A stretch of DNA of 64,000 nucleotides from Branchiostoma floridae (GCF_000003815.2 NC_049983.1:26161003-26225002); one strand, 5' to 3'. Numbered from the stretch's first letter, positions 1-12,600 are shown. Translations and numbers: made by a program. Notes: a model not told the origin generated them from the letters alone.

Positions 1-379
1 ATATGTCACAGCTGGTACTGCACATAGCAGGATCCACCAGAGTTCCAAAAGTCTCCATCAGTGACAGTGGCATGTGCCTGTACATGTAACATGTAGCCTG
101 TAATATACACTCTTCAGCGAGAAATGTCAATGTAAACTCTTTCTACATCCTGGCTGTTTTGCAAAGGTCACGGATCCATTATATTTTCTACGTGTGCTTT
201 CTGCTTCCTGCACAGCACTCTAGACAAGGTCTGAAAAATAATAGTTGAATTTTTAAAACCTTGCCCATCTAATGCAAAATGAATTCGCATTACCAAAGGC
301 CATTCCTGCCCAGTGTTTTAGAGTGCAAGCTAATTGTTTTTGCTTTGTTTTTATTTGTGCAATATTTCAGTGTTATGCA

Positions 380-480
380 ACAGTCTCATGATTATTGGTT
401 TATTTATTTATTGGATTGGCTGTTCAGCATGCACAGCCAGGGCTGCCCAACTAGCCTGTGGCTACTACAAAGTGCTAGCC
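380..480 (+). repeat. Dispersed SINE-like repeat, copy 1
   Basis: A stretch with a TTTATTTATT run followed by CAGCCAGGGCTGCCCAACTAG and a CTGTGGCTA motif. The same order of motifs recurs at 12128-12210 and 23505-23585. The T-rich leader would be an A-tail on the opposite strand, which fits a short retroposed element, but I cannot name the family. Confidence 0.5.
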
Positions 481-843
481 AAAAGGATGATTCTAAAACT
501 ACTGATAGAGACGAGAACAATGCAAATAGTTTATATGGATAGAATAACAATCAACAAAAGTATTCGAGGTACATCATCTTATTGGGAAGCTTTTTGACAT
601 TTGGCAACATCCCTCACTTACAAATCTATCACAATACACAGCATTATGCTTCCACGAAAGTATGCCTTTTTCTTTTTGCATGATTTTTCATTCATTCACA
701 ATGCACAAATTGTTTTCTTATGGCCACTAAGCTCATGTGTTTAGCCAAGGGTTGAATATAAAGACTTGTAACAAATTTGGATTCAGATGTTTCTTAACAA
801 TTTTCAAGAAGCGTATATTATCTATCCTTGAGGTGTACAATTC

Positions 844-1044
844 TACTGTAAATGCAGAAACTTTCCCGGTGGTTTAATGTTCACGGTTATCGCAGTGGCC
901 GTTTACCGCGAATTTAAAACCAACATTTTTCCAAGGCAGTAAGATACTTCAGTGCATGGCGCTTAAAACTTAAAACCAACGCGAAAGGTCCTTTTTCTGC
1001 CACAGCAAAATTAAATCCCCGCGAACTTGAATGCATTAACAGTA
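844..1044. mobile_element. MITE-like element with terminal inverted repeats
   Basis: The left end reads TACTGTAAATGCA and the right end TGCATTAACAGTA, a 13-bp inverted pair with one mismatch that extends imperfectly to about 30 bp (TTTAAT inside both arms). The 201-bp body contains several 'accgcgaatttaaaaccaac'-like internal subrepeats and no ORF. This is the structure of a non-autonomous DNA transposon; no clear target duplication was seen. Confidence 0.6.
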
Positions 1045-3700
1045 TTTGTTTATGCAAGCCAATCCAAGACTGTCCAGTACAGTTCTATACCTGAAGGGAA
1101 CTCAGACTGTCTAGAGTGCTGTTGCCCAGGTCATGCCGTCAGCATCGTTACCTTTCTTCTCACATCTTCTCTTTCTCTTCTCTTTCACAGCATTCGAACA
1201 TAAACAGACCAGGACAGCTCGGACACCTTGCATGTAGCATGTACAGCTCTTTGGTAGCACGAAACTATATCAGAAAACTAATTATCATTGGTACTCACTC
1301 AAAAGATCAAATCAAATTTGTTTCCAGCACAGGAAAACTGGTCAATTGGTCATTGAATTGTTTCTACAGACTTCATCAAGTCCATGACCTCTACTTTTGA
1401 CATGTGCTCCAATGGGTCTGTGACATATGAGTGGGGTCGAAGGAACCTGGGAGTTTGCAATTTACTGAAAGGAAGATCTGCTAACAAAATGAACTAAATA
1501 TTTTTGAAAACCTACTTGAATGAAGCTTTCAGTATTAATGAATAAAACTGCTGATAGTTGTGGACTGGACAAGTTCAAAAGCCATCAATAAAGATCCAAA
1601 GATTATTTTCAAAATTAAATTTGATTGAAATTTTTTTACGAGGCTGTTTGTGCATTCGACATTGATGGGTTTGTCAGGTGTCCCAGCTGGCCTGAATGAC
1701 CAGTGTAACGTTCCGTCAGTGTAGTGTCTGTGTGTCTGACTGTGTCTCTCCCATCTGCACAAAGCGTGAACCTTGGATTACCCGAGGTACCGGTAGACAT
1801 CCCCATGCTTGGGGCAAGGTAAGACCCGCGACTGCGCCCCCTAGTGGTGTAGTCCTGCATTGCAGAGCTGGAAATAGACTTACACAGAAGACATGTCTTG
1901 GACACAGTGGAAAAAATTTTGACAAATGAATTATGGCCATCATATGGATACTTAGCCATGGATTATTCATGGTTGCCAATATTGTTCTGTTTAGTATAAG
2001 AAGTTTTGAATATTTTTCACAGTTTGTCATTTGTTTTCTTTTTCATTCTGTGAGTTTTGAAGAATCCTTAAAAGATTGAAGCAGAAGAGATCTTATTTTT
2101 TTATTAGGATTCACGTTTGACACACAAGATTTATTAAATCGAAGTTTACTTTTTATTTGTGTCCGCAGCAGAGTTCATTTAAGGTCAGACTTTAAGTTCA
2201 GAATATAATCAAATGTGGTGTACTTTTGAATGATTGATTTCCTTCAGAAAATGGTTTAGAAAGTTTAAAATTTGCTTCAAAATTTGAGAATACCATCCAT
2301 GAAACACTACTTTCAAAATTTGCATGCTAAGGGACTTCACTCTCTGTTGTCATTATCTTTGTCCCAAAAGTTGGAAGTCCCAATAGTCCTTGTTCTTGTT
2401 GAAGACATGGAATTGTGGATGTATTTCCAGCTGTGTAGTTCATGTCCATCCCTCATCGGCTGGCAGCTAACCGTGACACACACAGCTCTCACATGACCAT
2501 GTTTAACACCACCACCTTAAAGTCTGCTCTCACCGATGTAATGTAGGGTCTGTGCATGATATATACTTGTAATGCCTACCCTTTGTCATATACATCGAGA
2601 AGGAATATCTCAACATTTTGTACAAGCTTGTTAGTCAAGCAACACTACTAAAGAGTTGCTATGCCACAATTTTGTACATACGTTTAGATAAATATTGCAA
2701 AGAAGGAATAGGCTATTTGTATGCCTTCCAAAATTGTAACAGATGTACATGTTTGCTACTTGCATCTAGATCTTTGTTTAGGTTAAGATTTATGTACGTA
2801 AAAGAAGGTGTCAAGACAATCCAAAAGTATTTGATAAACATGGACGTATTCTAATAGTTTGATTCAAGTAGGAAAAGTCTTTGGTGCAGAATGATTCGGA
2901 TCCACACTTTGTAACTTTTATGTTATGCTGGTATCCTATGCACAGGCTCTCACATCTAGACCAATTGTGTCTGTCATCCCCATCTGTTCAACATTCAATG
3001 TTGCTGGCTTGAAGTTACACCAAGTCAGACTAGACTATTCAGGGATTAAAGCTTTGTGTTTGCCATTTCACTACATGTTATAAATCACTTAAGCTTGATG
3101 TTTTGATGTGTTAAGATAAAGAATAAGTCTATTTTCAAGTTCTGTTGCATTTGTAAGTTTGGAAGCAATGTTAGGTGGTATGATTATAATTGTCATAAAT
3201 CTTTGATAGCCAGAAATATGAGATCGAGAGGAAATTCGGTGCACTGGTAAATAACACCACAGAATATTATAAAGACTTTAGAGAAATGATTTAAAGCTAT
3301 GAAAGCATTACAGAATGGTACGGCATCAGTAAAGTAGAGGGGAAAGCTTCTAAAACCACCGACATATTTCTTTTGTAAAGAATAGTTTCAACTGCTTGTT
3401 ATGGATAAGTCGCAACTTTGTCTGATGTGGTAAGTAGCAATACAGTGCTGATTGTTTGGTGTTTGTTTATGTTTGGTGTCAGTGGAAAACTGCTATTAAA
3501 AATTATTGTGTTGTATTGCTTTTCTCAATAGGGGAGTACATGTTATTGTAGTCTCTCTATGGGGTTTTCTTCTTTTTAGGTTGTAGGAATGGTGACATAT
3601 TAAGTGGTTTCACGTGAACCCTTGACTTCCAACATCGTAAATCTTAGAAAACTAAAGTCCCTTTCAGCGATGATGCGAGGTTTTTCTGCTCTTGTTGCAG

Positions 3701-6700
3701 TAACGGCTGCGAAACCAGCGAAGACGTTCTGTGGAAACTGGAGGCTCTGCAGAACTTCATAAAGGATCTCCACTGGCCCGAGGAAGAGTTCGGCAACCAC
3801 TTGGAGCAGAGACTGAAGCTGATGGCATGCGATATGATCGAATCGGCCATTCAAAGGTGAGGAACACTGTGTTATAATTGCTTGAAATAGATATACATAG
3901 CAATCGAATGGATAGATAAAATGAAGGAATCAAATGCAATAAGATACGCAACTCAAGAAACTGGTAAACAGACGTTTCAGGTAATATCCACTATCTTTTG
4001 TCAGTGACACCTAGCAAAATCGTTTGATAAGCAGACTTTTGTGTATAAATTATAATGATAATTTACAAAGAAGTATCAAAAAGCATATATTTTGAAGAAA
4101 CAAAAACTTTTCTTGTTAAAGCAGATTTCAGTGTTTTTTGGTGTTTTGTTCTGCAACATATATACAAATTAGTAATAAATGCAAATGATGTTGCTGTTGA
4201 TGTTGTCTGACCCCGTTACCTGTTGACCTTTAACCTTGACGACCTCTGACCCTGTTGATCCCTCCTGCAGGACTCAGAAGTCTTTTGAGAACAGGCTGAA
4301 GCGAGGACGAGACAGCCCAGACTTCAGGATGGCCGTAGAGGCCTGCACCATGATTAACGTAGTGTTCGACGCTAAGAAAAAGGTATTAACATGAAGTTCC
4401 ATTTTTCATCAATATACCAAAATAGAAAATATCTATCAAATAGTTTTCAACTTTTTTTATTGCAACATATAAGTACATAACATGATGGGGACACACTCAA
4501 GCTTGACACGCTTATTTTCATGCCGTCATCAGAAACAAACTGACAGTACAGAAGAACATAATTAAAAACTACAATGTAATACAGACAAGCAAAGCATAAA
4601 ACAAAAGCAATGTTGAGTAACACCACAGTAAGAAATCATAGAATATAAGAAAGTACATTTTCAACTCTTGGAAGAAGATAGTTGAATGTGTTCAAACATA
4701 TTTTAGCATCTTGTAGATAGTTCTGTTGTTTAACCTTTGTTACCTTAATATTTATCTTCATATCAAAGCTACCTTAGCAGGCGCTGACCTCTAGACTTTC
4801 TTCAATACAATAACATTTACTTAACATCGTACAGCAAAGTTGAAATTAATGATAATAGTGAAGAAAACTTATGATTGTCCCAACCTGTTCAGTCCACCCA
4901 GTTGTGCTTCTACAAGAGTCCGGACGGACAGCGGCACAACTACCACACAAAGATCGACGACTTCCTGGAGAAGGTCTACAACGAGATGATTAGCACTCTG
5001 GTGGCAAAGGTGAGCAAAGGAGGGGGTGGGGGTGAATGCATGAATGTATGAATGAATGAATAGATAAAGGAATGGGTGTTTGAATGAATGGATGGGTGGG
5101 TGGGTGAATGGATAAGTGATTGGTCAAATTGAAGAAGGTCTGCAACGAAATGATCAGCACACTGGTGGCAAAGGTGAGGGAGGGAAGGAAGGATTAAGTG
5201 AATAAATAATAAAAAGGTCATTACATATTGCAACAGTGGCAGATCTTAGCCCTTAACAACTTGGTTGTCTTACAAATTCCTACACTTGTTTGCAGTTGCC
5301 GATTACAGATGTTGACTGTGGAAGGAAATTGTTCATTCGTGTGCTTGACTGATGATCTTTCAACTTATGACCTTCACCCTGGCAGATGGTGACAGTGAAG
5401 AAGAGTGTCCTTTGAATCACATACTTGACCTTTGATCTTTACCCCTGTAGATGGTGACAGTGGTGGAGAGTGTCCTAGCCAAACTAGCCAGGTATGACGA
5501 GGGCACGCTCTTCTCATCCTTCATGAATTTCGGAGCCTCACTCCGGCAGAAGGCTCAGAATATCACAGGCAAGGAGGTGAGCAAATTTTGTTTTCAATTT
5601 TTTACAATCATCATATTCGTACAAGAGCCTATTTTTACCATCATTGAAGAAAAGGGCAGCTCGTACATGTAACTATAACAGCATCTCCTCTTTAGTCAGA
5701 AAAAAAGTTAGGCAAAGCACGNNNNNNNNNNNNNNNNNNNNNNNNNNNNNNNNNNNNNNNNNNNNNNNNNNNNNNNNNNNNNNNNNNNNNNNNNNNNNNN
5801 NNNNNNNNNNNNNNNNNNNNNNNNNNNNNNNNNNNNNNNNNNNNNNNNNNNNNNNNNNNNNNNNNNNNNNNNNNNNNNNNNNNNNNNNNNNNNNNNNNNN
5901 NNNNNNNNNNNNNNNNNNNNNNNNNNNNNNNNNNNNNNNNNNNNNNNNNNNNNNNNNNNNNNNNNNNNNNNNNNNNNNNNNNNNNNNNNNNNNNNNNNNN
6001 NNNNNNNNNNNNNNNNNNNNNNNNNNNNNNNNNNNNNNNNNNNNNNNNNNNNNNNNNNNNNNNNNNNNNNNNNNNNNNNNNNNNNNNNNNNNNNNNNNNN
6101 NNNNNNNNNNNNNNNNNNNNNNNNNNNNNNNNNNNNNNNNNNNNNNNNNNNNNNNNNNNNNNNNNNNNNNNNNNNNNNNNNNNNNNNNNNNNNNNNNNNN
6201 NNNNNAGGTTGCGACGAAATTATTAGCAATTGGATCTCCTCTCATTGTGAAGTCCTCAATCAAATGTTTGATTCACTTTGATTAAGACGAAGGTTGCTTT
6301 CTGTCAGGTTATTGGTCCACGTAGATTTGTGGTGTAAGATTCTACTTTTGTGATATCTTTTGTCTTGAAGTAATAATTATGATCCAGCTTGGGGGTTAAA
6401 GAGCATTCATGTACTACTCTGTACTCAGTCTATATTTCTGTGCATTATGCTGCCTTTCTCGACCACATCTTTGCTGTGATGTTGTACCTGTTTCATATGT
6501 TGGAATCTTGTATTGTCCTCCTTGTATGTACGTCATCTTCACTTGTTCCATCTTCAATCATGCCATGCCATCATACAAGGAACCACATTTTGTATCAGCA
6601 CACATGAAGGTTCACGTCTGCATTCCTCTACTAAAGCTTTCAACATTCGTCACTTCGAGGTTGGAAATTTGATAAAATTAACTACCAACAGCAAACAACT

Positions 6701-9047
6701 CTGTTAGCTCATTTGATACAGGTTGATATGTTGGTACCATAAATGAATTTCCAAACTCATGTGACCATGTTTCCTACTCACTCTCTATTAACACTTCTTC
6801 TGTCATGACATGACAACAGGTGTATTTTAAATTCTAAATTGTATGGTGTAATTGAGGCATGTTGTCTAATGGTACTAACTAAATGACACTAACATGTACT
6901 ACTTTTGCACAGTCAGGTTACTAATATTTTCAGGTATGTATTGTTTCCTGGTGTTAAAGCGACACGTTGATACTGGTTCAAATACCTTCTACCTGTGCAT
7001 ACCCTGCTTTGCTAGTTAAATAAGGAAGTATAAAAGTCGCTTTAAGTATTATCGTTCCTTCATTTATTCACTAACTGCCCCCCTCCCCAGACCCCAGGAT
7101 TAGAACTGGCAGACTCCTATATGTACTTTGTGCGCATCAACCAGGATATCCTGAGAGACAAGGTGAACGACGAACTGTGGACGCTCAAAGCTTTTGAGGT
7201 GAGTCCTTTCAAATACTGTCTGTATCTAAACCACATGATTAATCATTGTTGTCAAGACTAGCCTTTTATAAAGTCTTTAGGTGCTTATGACCGATCTTCA
7301 GCATAACACAGCCAGCAACTGCCTAATAATGCATCATAACTGTACATGCGACGTTGCGTTCTCAGTGCTCCTATTTTGGTCGTATGTGGGATTGAAATTG
7401 GGTTTTTGTTTGGTCTTCAAGTAAATAGAGTGTATTTTGATATTCCCAGGAACTCCTAAAACAGGAATAATAATTGCACTGAGTGTTTATATCCTGGTTG
7501 AATAAATAAACGAAAATGAAAGTCGATTGCAAAGCTGTATGACCACATAGGTGAACAGCCATCTCTGATTACCTATAAAGTGTTTTTATCTGTGTCTAAC
7601 ACGATTTGTGGTCCTGTCCTCCAGCAATGGTACGTAGCAGCGATGAACATCATTGCTGATTGGCTGAAGGAGCGACAGGACATCCAGCTGCACATCTATC
7701 AACTCATCACTCTTATGAGGATGTCCAAGGTTGGTTTGATTGTTGGTAGTAGACCCATTCAACTGTATACATTTGTCAACCCCTCACTTCCAAGAGGATG
7801 TACAACATAAATGTCCGTCTGTCTGTTTGAAGAAGACTCTATTCATTATTCAGATGTATCAACTCATCACATTAATGAGGATGTCCAAGGTAGCCTCATG
7901 TCTGTTCGCAGGAGACTCTATATTCATTATGCACATGCATCACTCTTAAACGGACGTCCAAGGTAGCTGTCTATCTGATTGCTATCGGGTGGACTGACGA
8001 CTCTCTTCATCAGAGCCAGAATGCATTGCAATGAGCTTACAGTTGGCAGGAATGACATGCAAGGTTCCATTAATGCAGCCTTCAGCACTCGTGTGATGTT
8101 GATCTGACAGAAATTTCCCTAAGAGCGGCCATAGGTCTGCATTGTTTTGACCCACTCAAAATAGGAAGTACCCATACTCTTTTTGATAAGTGTGTTGCAT
8201 TAGTAAACATGCTTGAGGCGCGATTGTTCTCAAACACGGGGCTTCCTTTCACTGTCCTATTCAAGGGACACCCTCAGTCAGAGCTACATTGTAGGAGCTC
8301 ATTTTTGCAGTACAGTTAGGACATTCGCCAAGTACCCAAGGTTACAAAATCGGAGCATGCCAGTGGTTTTGAAACCTCTTGATTCTTTGCCAAACCCCCT
8401 AACAATTACGTTACAAAACGCCATGTAGAAGAGACTGCATATTCTCACATGCGTCCCACTGATGAGGAAGGCCAAGGTATTTGGACCGTTTTTTTTAATT
8501 TTGTTCGTTTGTTTAGGACAGCAGTTTTAACCACCTATTAACAGACCTTCCGTGTTACACACTAGCTTTTCAAGCTTATGGCAAAATGTAGCAATATTAT
8601 ATTTCCCTAACCCCATGTGTCAAGCTACCAGCGCTTTCCAAGCGTCCCAGCTTTGTACACATGCTACCACAAGCAGTTGGTTCATTGTAAAGCCAGAACT
8701 AATTTCTTGCACCTGAATCTGACTATATTCGAGCCTTTCTTGTCCTCCATTCTGTTTTCTTGTCAATTTTCCTGTTTTCTTGTCAATTTTCCTGTTCAAA
8801 AACTTTATTTTGACTACAGGCAAAAAGTGTTTGTACTTGACGAACTTTTTGGGTCTATTTTCAGAAAATGTTTCGTGACTTCGAGCTGCAGGGAGTCATG
8901 CCGAACACAATCAACTGCGATTCATTCCAAACCGTGAAGAAGCGGCTCCTGATGGAGGAGTCCTTCCACGCCATGTCGGAAAACGCCCACCAACTCAACG
9001 CTGCTGACTCTCTCAGAGAGGACGACACCGATGACGAGGATATGTAA
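3701..9047 (+). CDS. CADPS: CADPS/CAPS calcium-dependent secretion activator, C-terminal exons
   Basis: CAPS proteins prime dense-core vesicles for Ca2+-triggered exocytosis through a MUN domain that contacts SNARE proteins. Seven exons join in frame: 3701-3856, 4271-4382, 4893-5009, 5451-5576, 7091-7198, 7625-7729 and 8865-9047 (stop TAA). All have AG/GT borders. Recognisable CAPS stretches are [20 protein letters not shown] in the first exon, [16 protein letters not shown] in the fourth, VNDELW in the fifth and IQLHIYQL in the sixth. The C-terminus is acidic (EDDTDDEDM), as in vertebrate CAPS. The peptide is continuous across the assembly gap, which falls in the intron between exons four and five. 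Only the last part of the roughly 1300-residue family protein is present (MUN domain end and tail). The 5' exons lie outside the window. It is the only recognised gene on the + strand apart from transposon ORFs. Confidence 0.93.
5035..5110 (+). repeat. Degenerate GAATG / GGGTG simple repeat
   Basis: Imperfect GAATGAATGAAT units pass into GGATGGGTGGGTGGGTGAATGG inside the CADPS intron after the third exon. It lies directly before the duplicated exon fragment at 5135-5173. Confidence 0.7.
5135..5173 (+). pseudogene. In-frame duplicate of the 3' end of a CADPS exon
   Basis: 39 nt encode [13 protein letters not shown], against [13 protein letters not shown] at the end of the true exon (to 5009). 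It is preceded by AG (aattgaag) and followed by GTGAGG, so it is formally a 13-codon micro-exon that keeps the frame. The acceptor lacks a good pyrimidine tract, so splicing is doubtful. Confidence 0.6.
5386..5415 (+). pseudogene. Duplicate of the 5' start of a CADPS exon with early stop
   Basis: The sequence after ccctggcag repeats the beginning of the next exon (ATGGTGACAGTG, compare 5451) but then diverges and ends in TGA at 5413-5415. Its upstream pyrimidine tract is also a copy of the true acceptor region. If spliced in, it would terminate the protein. Confidence 0.55.
5722..6205. other. Assembly gap (484 N)
   Basis: A run of undetermined bases inside a CADPS intron. The encoded peptide is continuous across the flanking exons when compared with the CAPS family, so no conserved exon appears to be lost. 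Confidence 1.
7854..8476 (+). pseudogene. Three decayed copies of a CADPS exon end with donor
   Basis: The end of the exon at 7625-7729 ([12 protein letters not shown] then GT) is copied at 7854-7889 (36 nt, [12 protein letters not shown], preceded by ttattcag and followed by GTAGCC), at about 7935-7962 and at about 8446-8476, each more degenerate and each still ending in CCAAG|GTA. The first copy could be a 12-codon in-frame exon. The others look dead. Flanking 'gactctat...attcattat' words are also repeated, so the duplication was tandem. Confidence 0.6.
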
Positions 9048-10439
9048 GGGCGACTCTCATTGGTTGACGCGGTTACAAGACTCATTGTGATTGGCTGCAG
9101 CAAAGACAAATCACCAATAGCATGACTCAATGTGCTTTTGGATGTATTGACAGGTGTCTAAACAAGAGAGTGGCTCTGATTGGTCTCATACAATGTATGG
9201 TTGAAACAAGGTATCTCATTGGATGCGAGCAGCTCTGAACTAGTTATGGTTGGTTCTCGAGCTTGGCGCGACCAATCAGGGCTCTGCTTGTAACTGGACA
9301 CATTTCCATGTAGTGCATTGTCAAATGTCCGTGTTACAAAAATCGTTGTTGTTGTTACAAAACATACATGTGTCTGTACAAGCTACAAAGCAATCAATTC
9401 TTAATGTAGAGAGACTGTCCTATGCAATGTTATTGTTATAGACTTCTAATGTCCCAAACCGAATTTGTGTAGACGGGCTCTATTTTAGAAATGCCACAAT
9501 GTTTCTTGTTACCCAGAGTTGACGGACCCCAGCACCCCAGACTTACACTTCGGCAAGAATATCACATGCGATAATGTCTGGTTTAAGTACTTAATTTTAC
9601 TGTAGTGTCTTATTATGTTTGATTGTACGAGGGCATTTGTCAACAGAGCTTTTGCCAGATCATTATACTTTCTGATGTATGAAATTTATATATTGTTTTA
9701 CACCAAATCATCCCATACGTTGATGTCCTAACGAGAATGTGCTCTATTTGTCATAGTGTCGTTAGACTGAAAAAAAATCTTGAATGGAATTTATAGTATA
9801 ATGTACAAGAAAAACAAAGTTTGCTGGAGAGAAAACTGGCTAGAGAATGTGAAAAAAACTCCTTTTTCCTAATTAAGCCGAAAAAGTACTTTGAAAGTAT
9901 GTTATCGCAAGTGGAATTTCTTTGCTACTTTTGAGTGTTGGTTTTGAGTGCTGGATATGGCGTGACGCATTTATACATGTACGGAAGGGCTTCAAGGATG
10001 GACTCCACAGGTGTTGAGGTGTCTGCATCACCTTACCTGGCAACGGGTTCACGGAGCAAAGGTTGTAGTTAGTCACATGGGACGGCGCACGGTGTTTGGT
10101 GGACAGAGGGGCTCAGAAAAGTTCCAGTTTCCATTTGGGACCTTGAAATTAGCATCGGCGATAGCGTTTGCATGCCTCATTTATTTTCCAAACAAATCGA
10201 GAGATTACGCATGAAAGCTAGTGAAAATTTGTGCAAAAGCTTCTCAGAAAGAAACGTCGATTTTTAATGTGGGCTACAAAAATGTTTGTTGATTTTTTTC
10301 TCAGAATTTTTTACGATAATCGTTAAATCTTCATGACATGGTACTTATCTTTTAACTATTTCAAAGCAACCTCTGGGTATAACAGATTTTTAAACATTCC
10401 TCCTCCTCATCATCAATTGCAGTTGTAATAACAATAATC
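9048..10439 (+). other. CADPS 3' flank / probable 3' UTR
   Basis: No gene recognised. The first 250 bases after the CADPS stop contain about six ATTGG/CCAAT pentamers in both orientations (for example 9059-9063, and gaccaatcag near 9270), within what looks like a degenerate short repeat. The remainder is AT-rich. No obvious poly(A) site could be assigned with confidence. Confidence 0.4.
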
Positions 10440-10534
10440 TGACGTTTCAGAAGTAGGAAGCGACGTCAGGAGCGATCAAAAGTGGTAAATGATTTTATTC
10501 CCTCCTGACGTCACTTCCGACTTCCGGAACGTCA
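10440..10534. repeat. Hairpin-forming inverted repeat with CRE-like core
   Basis: A 32-nt arm at 10440-10471 pairs with 10503-10534 at 28 of 32 positions, with a 31-nt loop. The right arm includes a perfect TGACGTCA palindrome (10506-10513) and the left arm a one-mismatch version. It could be the remnant of a MITE or a regulatory palindrome. Confidence 0.7.
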
Positions 10535-11064
10535 CCGCAGTGAACCAGTCGTGTGATCAAGATCGGCGAGATCGACTTAAAATTCTTGATGAGTGTTTGC
10601 CTTGTGTTGGAACAAAGCTCAAACTTTTTAAAAATCTCTATTACTTTGCTGGCAAAGTTCTTTCATCTTTTCTTCATTTTAAATGCATTTATATAAAGAT
10701 TTATTGAATTGTGTAAAGAACCCATTTGTTAGAATACCTACTTCTATTCTTTGATTTGATTTAATCTATTCGGCAAAGTGTACCCAATAGATCTTATGAA
10801 CATTTCTTTCTGCATATTATCTACCCACCGTTGACCTGTTTGGAGCTTTTAACAGGGGTTTGAAATATTAATACAGAAATGGTATGTCTCCCAGCTTGGA
10901 CAAAGATTGGAGATGTGTATTTTTAATTCGTTCTTAAAAGCAGCAATTTTGCTACTTTTTTTAAAATTTGCCTCAAGCATGAAAAAACCAGAAGGAAATC
11001 ACTACTTGGCTAATATTGCCGTATTTGGCACGACTCCTTGTATGGATATAGAAAGAACTTCTAG

Positions 11065-11127
11065 AAGTAGGTCAAAGGTTCCTGGAAGTAGGTCAAAGGT
11101 TCCTGGAAGTAGGTCAAAGGTTCCTGG
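11065..11127 (+). repeat. Three perfect 21-bp tandem repeats containing DR1-like motifs
   Basis: The unit AAGTAGGTCAAAGGTTCCTGG is repeated at 11065, 11086 and 11107. Each unit contains AGGTCA-A-AGGTTC, a close match to a nuclear-receptor DR1 element. A 133-codon ORF (10907-11308) reads the repeat as SRSKVPG, but nothing else supports it as a gene. Confidence 0.8.
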
Positions 11128-12127
11128 AAGTTTGTACATGATTTCGATGTCTCTTGTCCAGCATCACGTTGGTTTCCAAATTTTTCATTGCAAAATTATG
11201 GTAAAAGGCGACAAGCTCATTACAAAAGTAGATCTACGTTGTGCGCTGAAAAGACGTGTTTATTTTCAGTATTACCATCCTAAGTCGCTTGTGTACCCGC
11301 ATGGATAAGTTAATATAAGCTAAAGATTAAGATGGTATGAAAGATGTTTGAGAGGTACTGCAAGTAAGAGGAATCGCACTTATTCTGTTCTTGCTGTACA
11401 ATGTATAACAGGTGTTTGTTAATCGGTTTTCTATGATGAAAATATTCGTAATGAGTATGTAATTATTTGAGATCAGCAAATATTTGGATTTTAGAGGAGC
11501 GTGGATGTTTTAGTCATTACTGTCCATTTCAGTTTTTAGCATGGAACAAACCAAAGCTCTAAATGTAACCATAAAGTTGTACAGCAGTATCTTGCGTTAA
11601 TGCTCCTGTAATTAATAAAAAGAGAAATGTTTTAGATACTATAGATTATCCTAGACCTTATACCCTATTCGAGATTGTATGTCATGTAACATTATGTTGA
11701 TAGCCCAATTTTGACTGTCACGATTTTATTTGTAAATAGACTGAAGATATTTGACATCATGTTAAAGTTACGAAAGAGATTTTACTTCAGTCATATAATG
11801 CAGTTATTCTGTATAGTCATAATATATAGAAAAAAGACTGCTTTTAAAAGAATTCCTGCACATTATGTTTGTACAGAATAATGATGGTGCATCTTTAGAT
11901 ATCTCCGGACGAAAGCTGACTTATTTTAGGATGTACAAAATATTAGCCGTAGCCTTTAGAATATAGCAAGTACTGTTCTCTGCTGTGTTATGGTAGGGTT
12001 GTTTAGTGTGAGGATGTATGTCGGCAGGTAAGAAGATGTCTACTTACGGCTAAAACAGTTCAGCAGGCTAGGCCTGTGAAATTGTTTCTTCTTTGTACTT
12101 AAAGCTCAAAGTGTTTCTTGTAAATCT

Positions 12128-12210
12128 TGATTTGATTTCATTTATTCGGCTGTAAAGAGTGAAATACAGCCAGGACTGCCCAACTAGCCGGGGGCTATTA
12201 ATCAGAAGAA
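12128..12210 (+). repeat. Dispersed SINE-like repeat, copy 2
   Basis: TTTGATTTCATTTATTCGGC followed by CAGCCAGGACTGCCCAACTAG and GGGGGCTATTAATC. It lies inside the segmental duplication and matches the copies near 380 and 23505. Confidence 0.55.
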
Positions 12211-12600
12211 GGAAGAGTCATCTACTTCCAACATTTATTTCGGACTAATACCGTCGTCCATCAAAAGTCGTCATTTGTAATTTTGTTTCCAATAGCAAAT
12301 AGTTTGTTTTTTTCATTAAAAGTGGCCCTCATGTGCGCAGCAACATTTGGATTTCTTGGAGATATACCTTTATGTGATTTAAAGAGTTACTCCTCATATG
12401 GATGAACCGTTTATGGTGAACATGTTCCTACTTACTGCCGACACAAACGCCGAACGGAAAATTAACTGGGGACGTCACTTCACCAATGGTGCTAGGGCTG
12501 CAGTAAGTCAGGAGTAGAGGAGAGCATCCGTGTAAAATATGGAAATCCTAAATCAGAATTATAAACATGCCTGATGTAGCTCTTCAGCATTGGTATAGCA

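Larger units (their letters stand above)
1..3700 (+). other. Upstream intron or flank of CADPS, no exon recognised
   Basis: The first coding exon I recognise begins at 3701 with an acceptor (cttgttgcag) and starts in the middle of a codon, so earlier exons of the gene must lie to the left. Scanning 1-3700 for acceptor-ORF-donor blocks resembling the CADPS C2, PH or MUN regions gave nothing. The short ORFs here have no family features. Apart from two repeat copies listed separately, I see AT-rich non-coding sequence. Confidence 0.6.

Noticed and set aside
1636-2030. Overlapping ORFs on both strands near 1.6-2.0 kb
   Set aside because: Mutually overlapping, no family signature, inside a probable CADPS intron.
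5644-6285. ORFs across the run of N
   Set aside because: They are open only because N is translated as X.
10907-11308. 133-codon ORF with SRSKVPG repeats
   Set aside because: The repeat arises from a 21-bp tandem DNA repeat, the rest has no family features and there is no splice or promoter support.
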